Origin: Campylorhamphus procurvoides
Lineage: Eukaryota; Chordata; Aves; Passeriformes; Dendrocolaptidae
Length of the DNA stretch: 64,000 bases
Reading direction: 5' to 3'
Assembly: GCA_013396655.1 (NCBI GenBank)
Contig: WBMV01003156.1
Span: 248,001 to 312,000, forward strand
Part shown: positions 23,701 through 36,239 of the stretch, one piece after another
How the letters are laid out: every line of letters begins with the position of its first letter
Numbering within the stretch: the first letter of the stretch is position 1
Made by a program: the position numbers and the translations under genes
The notes under the pieces: model-generated
What the model saw: the letters and a program-made list of their open reading frames with translations, nothing else
Database searches by the model: none
What the model was told of the DNA's origin: nothing

Positions 23701-26340
23701 GAGGGCTGTTTTATGTGAATAATTGAAAAGAAACTATGCTTCTCCAAATTACCTCTCCTAAATGCAATTTCCAAAGAACATATCCTGCTTCATGGATATG
23801 ATTATTAGCAGCTTCCAAGACAATCAAAATGGTCTCTTAACTTTTCTCTAAGTGAAGAATGTTTATTCAGAATAGAAGAGTTCAGATTATCCTATCCACA
23901 TTATCATTTTGAAAGCAACTACTATACTGATGACACATCTGTAAGTCTCACGAAGAGAGATAATGAAAACATAAACTTCAAAGTCTCTCATATAAATGCT
24001 ATGTGATACATTCACTGAGATAATCTATGGAAATATTGTGCATTTGTTTGATTTTGTAATTTTTTTTTAAACCATCATCATAAAATGCATCTTGGCAACT
24101 TATGTTTATTTTTAGTGTGGTGGGATTCTTTGTTTGTTTCTAAGAAAAATCTTCAGGACAAGATATTTTAAGTTACCCTGAAGTGAAAATGGTATGATGA
24201 AGGCATAGAAATAATCATGGCCTTCTTTCAGAGATACAGGTGTATTCTTGGGTTTTGAGGTAGGTTCTCTGTTTTTACACTGAATTATAAAAGTACCCTA
24301 AATACATCAATATTTTGTAACTATGACTTCAGTATATTTTCGGCACAATAGATGTTTAATGTATTCCATATTTTTGCCTTTTTTAATGTCCTATTCTATA
24401 TATACTTGTTAGGTATTCAAGACAGAGTGGACACATTTAAGTCATTTTTTCTATCTCTTTTATCTTGAACATGTACAAAAAAATATGTTACATTTACAAA
24501 TTCTAGTCCTCATAAATTTCATGGCTGAGATAAATTTGAATCTGAATCTAGTTCCTTATTTCAAATTACTTTTCTTTTATACCTGTTCATTTTACAGATA
24601 TGTCTTCTGGAAAGAAATCTATAGGAATTTTGATGGAGAGTTCAGATACTTCTACTGTCTTCTTTCTTCCATATTGTTTTTTTCTCTCAGTATTTACCTA
24701 TAATTTATGTAAATCACAATCTTAGGGTCTTCACACATGCCACTTTTTTTTTTTTCTTTTTCTAGAATTACCCAAATTATTGCGTGGTTTCCAGAACATC
24801 TTTCATTTTTTTGTTTATAAATATTCCTTATATCACAGTTTGATAAAGTAATATTTTAGCAGAATGGATTTTCACTTTGGTGACAAAAAAGCAATTTTAT
24901 TTTTTCCTATGTATATTTAGCACTCTCTTGCTCTGTGGTCTTCCAGTAAGATTCAACCTCATAGCAGCCTACATGATTCAATTGATTACCATTAGTGGCA
25001 CACATTTAGGATTTGACAAACACTGTTACCATAGTGTCTTTTCTCTCTGTATTGGTCTGCCTACTTTAAATTTAGAAAGTCTTGGTTTATAAACAGTGGG
25101 CTATAAAAAAAAACAGTTGCAAAATTCCCTAGTGTGTAGAAGATTCATCATATGTCATCATTATATTAGTCATATATATTATATATACTAGGTAATCATC
25201 TGCTTAGAGGAGTCAAGTTGCACTAGCTGATTTGCCAGATATAACAATTATTCCTAGTCCAAGTTTGGGATTTTTTTTAAGTATAATAATGTAGAAGGAC
25301 TAACTTCAGCATACTAGTGAATTATGAGAAAAAGGATTGCCTCTGTGAATATTCTGTTTCGTAAATATTTTCACAAACAAACCATCATTTAAAATCTGAA
25401 TAAAGATATTTTACTTCTCTGAGAGCTTATTGCCTCAAACAGTTTTAATATTTTCCTTTAACATATAATACTTTTCATGCCTTTATTTAAAATGCAAATT
25501 TTCATCTTCTTTTATCTCATCTTTGTGAGGACACAGTGGACTGATGTAAGCACTTCAGTAAATACTGAATATTGCAATACCAACTTGTAGATTATTTTCT
25601 ATCTAACAAATTCCCAAATCACAATTCTAGTCAATAAAGCAAGCTATGAATGAGTACAAATTACCTTCTAGATTCTTCCAAAGATACATTGTGATTCTAA
25701 AATAGTTTAGATAGCACAAAGAGACCAGTAGAAAGCTGTTCTTTCCTCTCTAGAATTTTAAGTGTTATTCTGGTCAACGAGGATTTTTTGCCATTTTGAC
25801 AACTGCCTTAATCAACATTTAATGAAATGCATGTTTGCTGTGATGATATCTTTTATTATTTAAATACTTAGTTCCCTTAAAAGTGTATTGTCTTCCTCAT
25901 TTAGATTCCTTGCACTGAAATATCTTTGAATGGTGTTTGGCAAACTCCTTCTGACTTTTCCCTTAATTAGTGTTATTCTTGCCTGTTTAGAAGTGCTATT
26001 AGTCAGTCATTTTATGCTTCTTTCTGGATCAAATACATGGATCAGCATTTTTTGTCAACTACACCAGAGATGGATAAAACCAAATATCTTTTACGTGTGA
26101 CTTCTTCTATCTCTGACAAACAGTATTCATTTTGTTGTATGAAACATTGGACAACTGTGGTGGGAAAAACTGAGTCCTGCCACAGGATATATAATGCCAA
26201 GCATTTGTCTGTCAAGTAATAAGAGTTCAAATTCCCTCCATCAAAGGAGATTGTAACCTTATCTCCCACATCCCAGTTGTGCCACTAAAATCCTTACTAA
26301 GAGCTACAGTTTTATCTGACAGTGTGGTCGTGGTGGGGAG

Positions 26341-26396
26341 TTTGTGTTTGTTTGTTTGTTTGGGGTTTTTATTTGTTTGTTCCTTCTTTTTTTTTA
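26341..26396. repeat. (GTTT)n / T-rich simple repeat
   Basis: Several GTTT units, a GGGG interruption, two more GTTT units and a T run. Confidence 0.8.
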
Positions 26397-26889
26397 ACTC
26401 CCAAGACTAATTTTGTGATTCATATGGTAAAAATGCCTGCCAATTGGGAATTGGAGATGGTTTGGGAGATGCCTTGCTGAAGGATCTTAAGAAAATCATG
26501 CGCTAAATGTTCAGCCCATAGGCAGCTGTAATCATGCCAAAGTAAATCTTTTCAGGTGCTGAAGAAACCTTTATGAGTGAAAAGTCAATTGCCTACATAC
26601 TGTAGTTTCCTGAAACACCAGATGGCATTTGATTGTGGTTTTTGATCATCGCAGTATATGGGAAGCTAGGCAAAATGAGGGGGTATAAACCCTCTTACAG
26701 AATTAGCAGTGGTCTTCTTTCATAGAATGTACATATTTGGATTTTGATACTGTGTTAGACTAAAATAAAGCACAGAAGAAAAAAAACCCATAGAAGTGTT
26801 TCTGTTCCTGATAGATTTTCAGTCCAAAATTTAGATCAAAGAATGTCAGCCTGGAGTAGCTTTATTATTGTATCTGCAAGTTATCCAAA

Positions 26890-26917
26890 GGGGGGAAAAA
26901 AAAGAAAAAGAAAAAGA
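26890..26917. repeat. Purine run, G6 then (AAAAG)n-like
   Basis: All-purine run: a G block followed by A8 and GAAAAA-type units. Confidence 0.75.
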
Positions 26918-28567
26918 GCTCCCCAAACCTGTTCAGAGTTGGGCTTTGCTATTTTGGAGAGTGTTTTCTTATGTGGGATCTGAGAACAGAAGATATTTTT
27001 AAGATCTGCTGTAGAGAAAGGAAATAGCTTCGAATAATAATATACATTGAAGCGCAGTTAAAAATATGTGTGACTACCATACATGCAGACACATTTTCTT
27101 GTTCAGAAATGCCAGCCTATATAAATGACATTGCATTCTATCAATTTTCTTTGGCTGAATGTTTTCTGAACAAGTTTTAGTAGCTGCCACATTTGAGACA
27201 TGCACCCTTCCAAAGGAGCACAATCCCTTTAATTAACCAGGTGCATCTATCCTTAAATGTTCTCCATCTACTCTGAATACCTACATAAGACATTCATTGC
27301 AGCAAAAGCATGTGTTACAAAAATATAATAACTTGCTTTAGAATGCTTTCTTACTTGACTACACACAGGAGTGGATGGCAAATGCAAGGCCTCTAAAGGA
27401 TATTCAGACCTATGATGAATAATAAGCTATACCTTTAACAAGGTATACATATCAAGATATATGTAACTTTATTTGTAATATCAGTCACAATAGAATAACA
27501 ATTTAACCCTTCTAAAATAAGCATCTAAACTATCATCCAGGGTGATTTTTTTTCTTTTTCTTAACAACATTATACTCAGCAAGAATAGTGTCACAAAGCA
27601 TTAGTGGAATAACTGAAATAAAAATCTGCTGTTCCTCTGACTTATTGCAAGTATATTTTAGTGCTTATAAAATTTTAATTGCATGTCAACTGTGTTTGAA
27701 TTCCTTACCTATGAAGAGTATTTGCCTTGATTGTAGGCAGCACATTAAACCTTTTATTTCAGAAAATCTGATCTTTTAAACAAATGCCAACATTCAATTC
27801 TTAGCTGACATCCCTTTCTTACTTGTATAAGTTTAATTTTGCACATGAATAAAGCAAGAGTCATATTTCATTTTTATTTTTTATTGCACACTGTTTTCAC
27901 TTAGAGAAGACAAAATCCATGCACAGAAAAGGAAAAGAACTTCATCAAATTCTGGTTGAAGCAGAGAACTATTCCTTGACAAAAACCTTGATAATGCTTA
28001 GCGTGTTCCTAACTTGAAATACATGAGTCATTTACACTGGAAAAGTTCAGTTTTGCTAAAGTGCAGTGTTGATTCAGAACCACTCTTTTTAAGACCTTAG
28101 TCCTCTAAGGCACAATGAGCATCTGATGTTACCTTCACATTTATGAGTGGAGTAAATATAGAATGACTTATCAACATACAGCTGGAACTTTATTATGCTT
28201 GTCCTTTTAGCATAGTATATATATAATTCATAAGCAAGCAAATTAAGTAGGACAATATTACCACCGTCTTGGACAGGCTGATTTTAAGTATCCTTTGGTG
28301 ACTCATTCTATCCTATTTTATAATAAACTTCTTTTATATAATCCTTTTCTTGAATATGCCATTAAAGGAGGATGACAGAACGTAGGAGGTGAGAATGACT
28401 AGATGAGTATTCTGCACCAGACTGGTATTCCATTAATATGAACTACCATTTCCTTATCATCAAAGAAAGATATTTGCTTGGATATCTGTAACCATAAAGT
28501 TTTATTTTTACTAGACTCTGGCATTAAAATAACTCTACATCCTAGTATTCTATTTCTTTAAACCAAT

Positions 28568-28585
28568 TATTTATTTATTTATTTA
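28568..28585. repeat. (TTTA)n microsatellite
   Basis: About four perfect TTTA units. Confidence 0.75.
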
Positions 28586-29447
28586 GTGTTGGCAGAGATT
28601 CAAACAGGAATATTTAGTTTTCTCCCTAAAGGTGCTGTAAAAAATATGCTACTGTGTCCTACACAGGACACAGAGTATGTTGTACTCTGCCTTCTTTTTC
28701 CTCCAAACACCCAACTAGGAAAAAAATCCCACCAAACACAGTCTTCTAATAGTTCCATTAAACTTTCTTACAGAAATAAAAATGTTGTTTTTTGCTGCAA
28801 TTGCAGGGCCAGAAAAACCAGTCAGAATTGCCACTAATTACAAATCCTTGATGACAATATATTGTTAGTGTTTTTTTGCCTGTAGTCTGTTTCTGATAAA
28901 CAAATGATCTTTTATCTGACTATACAGTCACACAAAAACCCCCTTAAAATAATATTTTTCCAATCAAAGAATATACTGGCTAGTCTCACTATAGAATTTC
29001 ACACAGAGGTGTTTTCATCTTTCAAAATTAAATTATATAGATTGATGTAACAAGGTTTCATGCTTTTAAAATCTTGTATGATGAGGTTTGAATGAATTTT
29101 CCAGGAAAATTTGTAAAATTATGTACAGAGTCAAAAATATTGCTGAGTTTTAACTGATTTACCATTATTTTGTGCAGGACAGGCAAGAGGTCTTTCTGGT
29201 TTTGGCTGGAGTAGAGTAAATGTTCTTCACAGTGGCTAGTATGGGGCTATATTTTGGATATATGCTGGAAACGGTAGAAATATTTTTTTGTTATTGTTGA
29301 GCATTGCTTGCACATCATCAAGTCCTTTATTGTTTCTGGTACTATCATGCCAGAAAGGAAGCTGTGCATGGGAAGGTGAGAGGAGACACAACTGAAACAG
29401 CTGATCCCAACAAACACAAGGGATAGTCCTTACCATACCATGCTCAG

Positions 29448-29455
29448 TATATAAA
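29448..29455 (+). promoter_or_regulatory. LTR core promoter TATA box
   Basis: TATATAAA sits at the expected U3 position of the family A LTR, about 190 bases upstream of its ATTAAA. Whether it is used is unknown. Confidence 0.6.
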
Positions 29456-29640
29456 GAAGGGGGAAGAAGGAGGAAGTGGGGAGTGTTCAGAGTTATGGTG
29501 TCTGTCATCCTCCTGTCATCACCACTGAGTTTGATGTGGCCCTGCTTTCCTGGAGGTGGCTGAACACCAGCCTGCCCATGGGAAGTGATTAATGAGTTTG
29601 TTGTTTTGCCTTATTTGTGCATGAAGCTTTTACTTTACAT

Positions 29641-29646
29641 ATTAAA
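29641..29646 (+). terminator. LTR polyadenylation signal ATTAAA
   Basis: ATTAAA variant signal in the R region of the LTR, followed by a T/C-rich stretch. It is a potential cryptic poly(A) site for any plus-strand transcript crossing the locus. Confidence 0.5.
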
Positions 29647-29765
29647 CTTTGCCTCACCCCATGACTTTTCTGTTACCTTCCCATTTGTCTCCCACAATCG
29701 GGTGGTAGAGGAGTGAGAGAGCAGCTGTGTGGTGCTTAGCTGCCAGCTGGGTTTAAACCATTGCA

Positions 29766-32424
29766 GGCATTCATACATTTTGGTTTTAATATTTGACACA
29801 TAAATTTTAGACCAATTAATTAACAGATAAATTAGTTGCACCAACCACTGTTATCTGCAAGGTAGACACCAATCTCCAGCATTTCAATTTTCCATGATTT
29901 GTGTCTATGCCAAAACAAGGTTTCTATTGCTGTCCTTTATCCTCCCCACTCTTCCCTGATTTCCTAAGCCTCTGAAGAGAGCATGTAAGTAACTTTCATT
30001 CTTGTTCTGTGTCTGTATTTGGTACACTTTCAGCACACTTTATGTGTGGTACACTTTGAGGACAATCCAATTGCTATCTTGAAGGCACTTGCAGTAGCTT
30101 GGTTGTATTTATGTTCCTGGAAGGGAGAACAAAGCAATGAGCATTGTTCCCTAATGGTGTTTCTTCTGTTTTAGATGTCACAGGAGTTTGGAGAGAAGGA
30201 AAGCTAAAGAGGAAGGAAACCAAAGAAGGAAAACAAGGGGGGAGGAAAGGAGGGCAGAAAGCAGGGAAAGAACGAAGGAAGGAGGAAAGGGTTAGAGGGA
30301 CACAAGGTGTTTTCCTGTGATTGTCAGAAAAAAACCAGCATGGTTATTGCTCATGGAAAAACAATTTTGTATTTGGATTGATTTTGTAGTTGAAATAACT
30401 TTGAAAATCTTGTTCAAAATATAAGCTTCCACTGAGTTATGCCACTCTAAGAATTTCAGTAATAACAATGCTTTAAGTTTTAAAAGATCAATGTAGATAA
30501 AACCCTACAAATTCTTAGCTATTTTTCAGGAGAGGAAGTTGAGCAGTTCTGTTTCTTCAGTAATTACATTGGCTGGCAGAACTTGGAATGAATTTCTAGC
30601 AACAGAGGCTCAGCTCTTACCCTTATTAATTTGCTAGTAACATTACAAGCAAATAGGAGCTTATATTCTCCTTTGGGATATACTGAATTACTTCAGTTCC
30701 AGGGGTAAAGTTTGTCTGCATGACAAATTCCACCTCCCATGAGAGTGGTCTGTTGGATGCAGCTGTAGTGCAATTGCTGGCATTTTCAAATCCATCCTCA
30801 AGTGGTCACAGTCCACCTTGCATCTATGTCCAGACTAAGCCATTGATCAGGCAGCAAATGTGTGCTGCACATCTTCCATACTGGGTAAGAATTTCCTTAC
30901 ATAGCAGTAAGTTAAGCCTATTACAGTCAGAATAGAAAGAAAAGGTCTTATGCATATCAGGGAGGAGAAAAAGCAGACAGACAAGATATTCTCAGGGAAA
31001 AGATATATCTTGTTGTGAATACATCAACATTTTTAAAACTACAAACAAACAACACCATGAGACAGGATGATGTTTTAGAAGGGAAGAATTCATAGAGGAT
31101 GCATCACTAGTGTCTTTGAATAGAAAAAGCCTGCGTGTTCCTATTTATACTCTGTCACTGTCAACTATCAAATTAAAATAAATGGAAATATAAATTGTGC
31201 TTTGCTCAGTTTCTCATTCTTGTGTACTGTATACTGTAATAGTGGGAGTCTTTTAAAAAAAACCCTCTTATTTTCCTCTTATATATTTACCTCTCTTTTC
31301 CAGCTTTAACCTGTCTTACCCTCAGGTATACTCTAAACATAAAGGCCAAAACCTAAAGTAGCATTTTAAGGCAGACAGAGACAATTATGATAACAGCAGC
31401 TGATGCTTTAGGAAACTGAAATATCCTGAAGCTGAAATGAAACTCAATGAAAAAAATAAAAGAGATATCTAAAACTGAAGCATTCACTTTGTTTACAGTA
31501 GATTCCCTTGCTCAGTCTTCTTCTGTACTAATGGTAGTAACAGTGACATGGAAATTAAGTGGCATCAAGCTTCGTTTTCTTGCTTAATTTGTAGGGAATT
31601 TACCAGTTGTGAGTACAGACCAGGTATTTACAATGAAACCGGGCAAATCTTCCTCTCACAGAGGCTTTGACTTAGTGGGGAAATGAGTCTCATAATTCCT
31701 CTATTAATATTCTGTGCACAACTTTTTGTGACAGGTGGAACTCAGGTCAAATGGAAGGTCTCATTACCAAAGAAATACAGCTTTGCTTTCATGATAGTTT
31801 TATTCTGTGTTGAACACAAACTTGCTGAGCACATAATGGTTCCAAACTATCTAAGCTTATCTGCATTGCTTTTTTTTTTAATAATTTGATGGTGACATTA
31901 AATTTCAAGAAGCTAACACCTGAAAGCTGACAGCTGCATTTACAAAGATGTGTATCGAGCATCAAAGGAGCTGATTCAGCATCTTTCACTGCAAGCATTG
32001 CCACTCTGATTATGAAATACTTTGAAAAGTAAACTTTCATTAAAGTATAATGTGCTAGTATAAAAACAAAATTACTGTATAAACATTTCGGAAGGTGCAT
32101 ATGTAGAAAATGGCATTTGCAATGGGGTTCATAGCAATTTTAGAAGTGCAGAAGGGGCACAGAAAATTTAGAAACAATGTTTTGACAAATCTTCCATGTG
32201 AAGCCAATGAAAATCTGTCTATTGACACCTAAGGGTTTCTTTGATTTTTGATTTTTAATTTTTTAATTTTATAGATGTTAGAAATTATTGTAGATCTAAT
32301 GTACTAGTAATATAACTTCAGTAGCTGAATGTTTATACATACTAACCCCATCCTCTATCAACCCCTTAGAATTCCATTAGCTCTTTAGTCTTTATTTCAA
32401 GGTAGAATTGCAGAAAAGTGCCAT
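29766..32424. other. Unique spacer with homopurine tract
   Basis: No supported gene. The homopurine tract at 30189-30300 is preceded by a good acceptor-like pyrimidine tract plus TTAG (30161-30174). Open frames at 30720-30935 and 31789-32100 (minus) have no recognisable domain. Confidence 0.5.
30189..30300 (+). repeat. Near-pure purine tract (GGAA/GGAAAG-type)
   Basis: About 110 bases consist almost only of A and G on the plus strand, with only about eight pyrimidine interruptions. It is built of GGAAGGAA, GAAAG and GGAGG units. Such tracts can form triplex (H-DNA) structures and vary in length between individuals. Confidence 0.85.
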
Positions 32425-32775
32425 GAAGCCTGTACCATAAGATAAAGACAGGGACAGAAGGACATCCAAATCTGAAGCTTTGGAAGGCCTCCAAGGACCT
32501 GACGTGCTGTGAAGAAGATGATGACGAGGAAAGAAGGGTCCTGAGACCCCAGACCCAATTCCTGATGGAGTGTGCTGAGGGTGGAACGGGGCAGGACTGG
32601 GGGAAATAACAGAATGGGATTGGATGGACACTATTATAAAATCTTGTAATGAGGGTCTAAAGGGGGGATTCCTGTGTGAATGTATTCCTGGAGCCTGTTT
32701 GGCTCATTAAAGCTCCTGCTCACATATCTTATCTTCTACTGAAGTTGCCTGAGTTTTTTTTTCCTTGCTCTCTAA
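32425..32775 (+). mobile_element. Probable solo LTR or LTR fragment with promoter and poly(A) module
   Basis: A segment clearly richer in G+C than its surroundings. It carries TATAAAA (32635-32641) and, about 70 bases downstream, ATTAAA (32706-32711) followed by T/C-rich sequence. That spacing is typical of the U3-R part of a retroviral LTR. The preceding 'gatgatgacgagga' and 'gaccccagacccaattcctg' blocks also look like bird ERV LTR sequence to me, but I cannot name the family. Termini are not defined: no convincing TG...CA pair or target duplication was found. The alternative is a real host promoter/3'-end element. Confidence 0.45.
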
Positions 32776-33295
32776 GGCAACACTATTTACACCTCTTTTT
32801 CTTATCTATAACATATATTTCATGTAACTCTGAAACAGAAGGAAATCAAATTTCAGACTTGCAATTTGTCATGCTGACACAGTTCTTATGATCTGAGAAG
32901 ATAAAATTATTTTGGTTTTAAATTCCTTGTTTGGTATAAAGTAACCTTTATTTTCCAAATAATTTGAAAAAAAAAAGTGTAATGCTTTATGATTTGAAGT
33001 ATATAGTGTTCACAACATTTCTAAATGCTATTAGCAATAGATTAATCATTATGATAATCCCACACATTTTAAAATAAAGAAATTTTCTACAAATAATTAT
33101 TTATGTATCCATAAATCATAATAATATGCAAAGTTCAGTACCAGTGAATTTTCCCGAACTGTGCTATTTTACGTCTTTGCCTTACCTCCTTATAACTAGG
33201 GACACAGTGTTGCATATAGAGTCAGTGTTTCCATTTTGAATGAAGGTTTTAACATAAATGTATCATTGATGTATTGGAGCGCGAGTTTTTATTGG

Positions 33296-33368
33296 TGAAA
33301 TTCTGATCCATTGAAATCAGTAGCAAAATATACATTGATTTAAATGAAGTTATTATTTCAGGCATTTA
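33296..33368. repeat. Ancient amniote interspersed-repeat remnant
   Basis: The pattern 'attctgatccattgaaatcag...' followed by 'cattgatttaaatgaag' and 'tttcaggc' resembles an old repeat seen in turtles, crocodiles and birds, whose core is CCATTGACTTCAATGG read on either strand. Divergence is high and I cannot name the family. Related scraps lie at 45920-45975 and 50105-50142. Confidence 0.4.
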
Positions 33369-34375
33369 AAATAACTAGGAAGTAGATTTTTTCAGATCAG
33401 TTGCATAGAGAGAATAGAAAGTGGCAGAGGTGGAGCTGCCATTCTGTCAACTTCTTTTATGTACCACAGGTAAGTACAGTACAGCTGTACAGTTAGGGAT
33501 ATACAGATAAAGTACTGAAAGAAAAAAGTATTTGATAACACTCACTCCTGTGGACTTCATGAAAACTTAACGTATTACCAGTTTGTTCTGAAGTGTGTGC
33601 AAGCCTTTATTGATCTATTATTTTTTTACTTAAGTCTGATGTTCAACTTGCATAAGTTAAGGTTGAAGCCATTTGAAATCTTACAAAATCAGGTTGTCAC
33701 CCACATTTATAATAAAACACCTGCATACTTCTAAGGGCTGGTATATAGAAGTGTAGAGAGGAGATGCTGATATTTTGGGTGTTCATTTTCTCATTCATTC
33801 TTTGGGTCAGGGCACTCCAGCAAAACATCATTTTTTGGTTGTTTTTGTATGTGTATATGTTCAAATAATCCCACACATCTTGGGCTTAGATATATTACAT
33901 ACACTGATTTGAATATTATTTGGTTCTTAAATTCATACAATGAATGAATTATAAAAGTTAACTGTTGTCGCTGTTCAATTTAGAATTTATCATTAGACTG
34001 TGCTAATATATTTTAGTTCTGTTAAAAACATTCTGTGTATCCCTTGGATCAGGTGAATAAACAAGGCTGGCCTAGAAAATTGACTTGCGGCCTATAAAAT
34101 TCCCTTCGCCTATGACAACTTGGAAGGGTGATTTCTTGATCCTGAAGAGTACCACTGAAGCAGATCTGTTAGTTTGCCTTAGAGTGGTGTCTAACTTTTT
34201 GTGGGTTTTTTTGGTTTTTTTTTTTCTGTTGAAGGTAGAATGAATGAAAGGATGAAGTCTGATCAGTTTAAGACTGAGTAAATGTTGCTGGGTTTAGCCA
34301 CTACTTATCCAGAATCTTACCTAGTACCTTGTTCACTGTTACTGCCAGCAAGTATCAGATTTTGTTACTCACATC

Positions 34376-34392
34376 AAAAAAAAAAAAAAAAA
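34376..34392. repeat. A homopolymer (17)
   Basis: Run of 17 A in unique sequence, without a SINE or retropseudogene body visible upstream. Confidence 0.9.
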
Positions 34393-36207
34393 GGAAGATG
34401 CTGAATCATTCTGAGCAAGCAAATCTCTTTTATGGAGACAAGCTGTGGGGTAGTTGCAGCAATACTGAAGCTTAACATCCAATATTTTAAATAGTTATCT
34501 AGATCACAGGGGTGACTGACAGAGAAGAAAGGTAAATCTAGGCACTCTGTGACAAATTAAATAAAAAATCCCTCATACTTAATCTGAAGTGCTCCCTCTT
34601 GGATTATTCCATAACTCAGGTGACCTGATTTGTAGTTCAGGCTTGGACTCAGTACTGCATTTTCCTGCTCAATTTTGGCAGTAAGTAGAGGAACAAACAG
34701 AGAGACAGATAGAAACAAAAAAGATCATACTCCACTATAATTACGTTGTACAACATGACTACCAAGGGTACAATTTTAAAATAATTCTCTCCAACAGCAG
34801 TATTAGAGATTCATGTATTCTCCCTCTTTTTCCTGTAAAATATAAAGTTACATTAGGTTCTGAATTTTGTTAGTAATAACCTATAGTACAAATGTATACA
34901 CAGTTAAATTGCATTAATATATATAAAATGAATTTGTATAGATTATATGAATTGAGCAAATACAGAAAATTCTTGCTAAATTCTTTCAGAGCTTCTTAAG
35001 AAAAATGTACTGAAGAGGTCATAAATTGCTTCTGTAAAGCATGAGTATGAATATTAGATTTGCAGCTAAAAATATTCAAATTGCAAACAATATAAGGGAT
35101 AAGACACACTGAAGGTGCCTTAGCGTATTTTTTTCCAAAATATTCCTATGATTTAAGTGTTTTTAAACCGATCATCCCTCAGTAATACACTATATTTAAT
35201 GTAAAATGTACATAGTTATTTGAATCATTAAGGGAAAATACTGGAAAGTGAAAGTCTCAGTCATGTGAGAGTTTACTGTTCTGCTTTTGACCATGTTTTT
35301 TTTCAAACTTTCAATTTTAGATACATGAATAAATTCTGATCCAGGCACAAAAGTCTCCATAAAGAATATCTTTCCTTCTGCGCTCAATCTTTCAGTGTCC
35401 CTGATGCCTTTATACGTTGCAGTATATAAAAAGGTGTTCTGGAAATATGGCTCTTGACCAGAAATCTAGATTTTCACCAGAATTTTACAAGCATGATTTA
35501 ATGTAACTCTGAATTGAGTGATCAGAAGATGATTAATAATCAGTCCTACTGGCTGGAGTAGTTAAAGGCATGTGGTACTGCTAATCAGTGCTACCAGTAC
35601 TACCAGTGTGCTATGACAGATCACTTATGTTTGCAATCAGTTGAGTAAGATGCTTTTGAATTAGAATTACAATTGATTTTGATACAAATAAAAATTACTT
35701 TTGATGTAATTTATCTTACATGCAGTCAGACAGAGTGTGGATAATCACTGCTGTTATAAGCCAACAGATGCTGTTGCTTACAGTTTAGAGCCCATCCTTA
35801 GTCATGGAAACTTCTGCCTTTCACATTAAGGTTCTCTGCCTTAATGACTTATCATGTATCTGTTGAAGGTCTGAGGATGTTTCACTTCACACTCTGATTC
35901 ATTCTCACAGTGGTTCTTTACCAAAATTTGTATTTCTGTGCTTAGTACTACTCAAATATTTTCTATTATTACAGGCAAGAAATCTTTTAAAATCTTAAAG
36001 GTGACTGTTTTTGCAGGAGTGACTCAGAGAGCAAGCATCTCAAACGTTTCCACATTGAATGAAATGTACTAATCATAACCCTTCAAATGCTAAGCTAGAG
36101 TGCAACAACACCACAAGTACAAGCAGATCTAAGACCAGCCTGTGACTGAAAAGAATACTTCCATCCTTTCATCACAGTCACGTTTTTAGTCTCTGAGCGT
36201 TCTCCAA

Positions 36208-36208
36208 N
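36208..36208. other. Ambiguous base N
   Basis: A single undetermined base in otherwise continuous sequence. It may be an assembly or polymorphism ambiguity. Confidence 0.95.
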
Positions 36209-36239
36209 TGAAGGAAAAAGATTTTCTTTCAAATTTAGT

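Larger units (their letters stand above)
20777..29191. other. Unique A+T-rich region
   Basis: No supported gene in 8.4 kb. Contents include GTTT/T-rich low complexity (26341-26396), a G/A run (26890-26917), a (TTTA)n stretch (28568-28585) and short 60-90 codon frames of random character (for example 24485-24703, 24877-25092 and 28586-28837). Two moderately complex, homeodomain-site-rich patches near 26.5-26.65 kb and 27.16-27.25 kb look like possible noncoding conserved elements, judged from composition only. Confidence 0.5.
29192..29765 (+). mobile_element. Solo LTR of an avian endogenous retrovirus (family A, copy 2)
   Basis: This is the plus-strand copy of the LTR found inverted at 11000-11573. 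Landmarks in order: 'tggttttggctgg' (29197), 'tagtatggggctatattttgg' region (29237), 'gttattgttgagcattgcttg' region (29290), a promoter TATATAAA at 29448-29455 followed by a GGGGGAAGAAGG purine block, 'ccctgctttcctggaggtgg' (29541), 'ctgcccatgggaagt' (29572), poly(A) signal ATTAAA at 29641-29646, and 'gctgtgtggtgcttagctgcc' region to the end 'aaccattgca' (29765). It has no adjoining internal retroviral genes. The 5' terminal bases have drifted from TGTGC, so the start is uncertain by a few bases. AGGCA occurs at 29181-29185 and 29765-29769 and could be a remnant duplication, but the fit is not clean. The promoter and poly(A) signals are better kept than in copy 1. Confidence 0.92.
32776..36239. 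other. Unique A+T-rich spacer
   Basis: No supported gene. Contents include an old amniote repeat scrap (33296-33368), a T/G-rich run (34197-34227), a 17-A run (34376-34392) and one ambiguous base (36208). The open frame at 35196-35387 (minus) is random-looking. Confidence 0.5.
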
